The translations under genes and the position numbers were made by a program. A model generated the notes under the pieces. It was not told where the DNA came from. It saw only the letters and a program-made list of their open reading frames with translations, and did no database searches. A stretch of DNA of 64,000 nt from Heligmosomoides polygyrus polygyrus (Eukaryota > Nematoda > Chromadorea > Rhabditida > Heligmosomidae), in contig OX377202.1 in NCBI GenBank assembly GCA_947396885.1, positions 17,546,001 through 17,610,000 of the forward strand, written 5' to 3'. This document shows positions 63,617-64,000 of this stretch, one piece after another. Position 1 is the first letter of the stretch. Every line of letters starts with the position of its first letter.

Positions 63617-64000
63617 TTATTCGTCTTTTGGGACTTGTTCACTTATGATCAGCTTAGCTGTTACGCTCCTAATTCGTGAACAATCGACGCTTTGCGACAG
63701 ATTTTTCCGTCGCAAACCGTCGCACTCGCACAACATTGTTCATAGCGATCCTCTTGAAATAAAATTTACACCAAACGATTCCTCGCTTCAGCGCAAATCC
63801 ACTGAAATGTGAAAAATTAATTTTGCTAAAAAGTGACCTAGTTGTAGACAGCTTTCCTTGGAGCGGTCGTTAATTGTTTTACGACCCCTCCGAAGTCCGC
63901 GTGCTGTTGTTTATTCAGGAATTCTAAAAATTGTAATTGTATTGTCAAATTCGTCTTCTGCATGCGATGGCCGTCAGAATGATAGTACGTTTCACAAAAA
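63617..64000. other. No recognisable gene
   Basis: No motif or repeat recognised up to the window end. Confidence 0.35.

Overview
The window is repeat-dense nuclear DNA from a nematode. It carries a 21/22 match to the nematode SL1 spliced leader (36686-36707), BEL/Pao, Ty3/gypsy, RTE, CR1-like and mariner elements of kinds found in worms, and a tRNA-derived SINE family present in eleven copies. A strongylid such as a hookworm is my inference from the element mix and is not proven here. Only one stretch looks like a host protein gene: a Pro/Gly-rich terminal exon on the minus strand at 37569-38327 with a poly(A) signal 27 nt past its stop. There are no bacterial-type operons; nearly everything else is mobile DNA in several layers.

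Layout. 0-7.4 kb: two LINE fragments in opposite orientation, a 147-bp hairpin, an almost complete mariner (3389-4670) and a SINE that used the mariner end as its target. 7.4-18 kb: two copies, in opposite orientation, of a 2.4-2.6 kb non-autonomous element with 8-bp target duplications (hAT-like). Each has 42-bp minisatellite blocks near the ends, inverted tRNA-like arms and a remnant of an unknown coding sequence. A decayed gypsy pol lies between them. 19.2-22.0 kb: an RTE retrotransposon with an exact 14-bp target duplication, an internally deleted endonuclease and an open reverse transcriptase. 22.4-34.6 kb: a decayed mariner split by a very young BEL/Pao element (23427-34311). Its 511-bp LTRs differ at one base that I could find. 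The element carries gag, pol, a phlebovirus-Gc-like envelope gene and two further ORFs between env and the 3' LTR. 35-41 kb: a decayed CR1-like LINE, the SL1-like sequence, the host exon, two SINEs and an RTE 3' fragment. 41.37-50.02 kb: one Ty3/gypsy insertion with a 5-bp target duplication whose interior is a threefold tandem array of a 2.45-kb [LTR fragment + partial pol] unit. 50-64 kb: an RTE fragment, eight SINEs, MITEs, hairpins, and a triple nest at 60145-61648 (hAT-like element containing a SINE containing a foldback mariner).

How the pieces relate. Insertion order can be read directly in five places. The mariner at 3389 preceded the SINE at 4677. The mariner at 22423 preceded the BEL element. 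The 200-bp MITE at 10003 preceded the hAT-like element at 7447. In the 60-kb nest the order was hAT-like element, then SINE, then mariner. The gypsy array sits inside a single target duplication. The strongest candidates for something undescribed are the BEL element with two extra downstream ORFs (a coiled-coil protein and a Pro/Gln-repeat Cys-rich protein joined by an ATGA overlap), the gypsy array, and the hAT-like family with captured tRNA-like and coding sequence. All homology statements come from motif recognition by eye; no database search was run.
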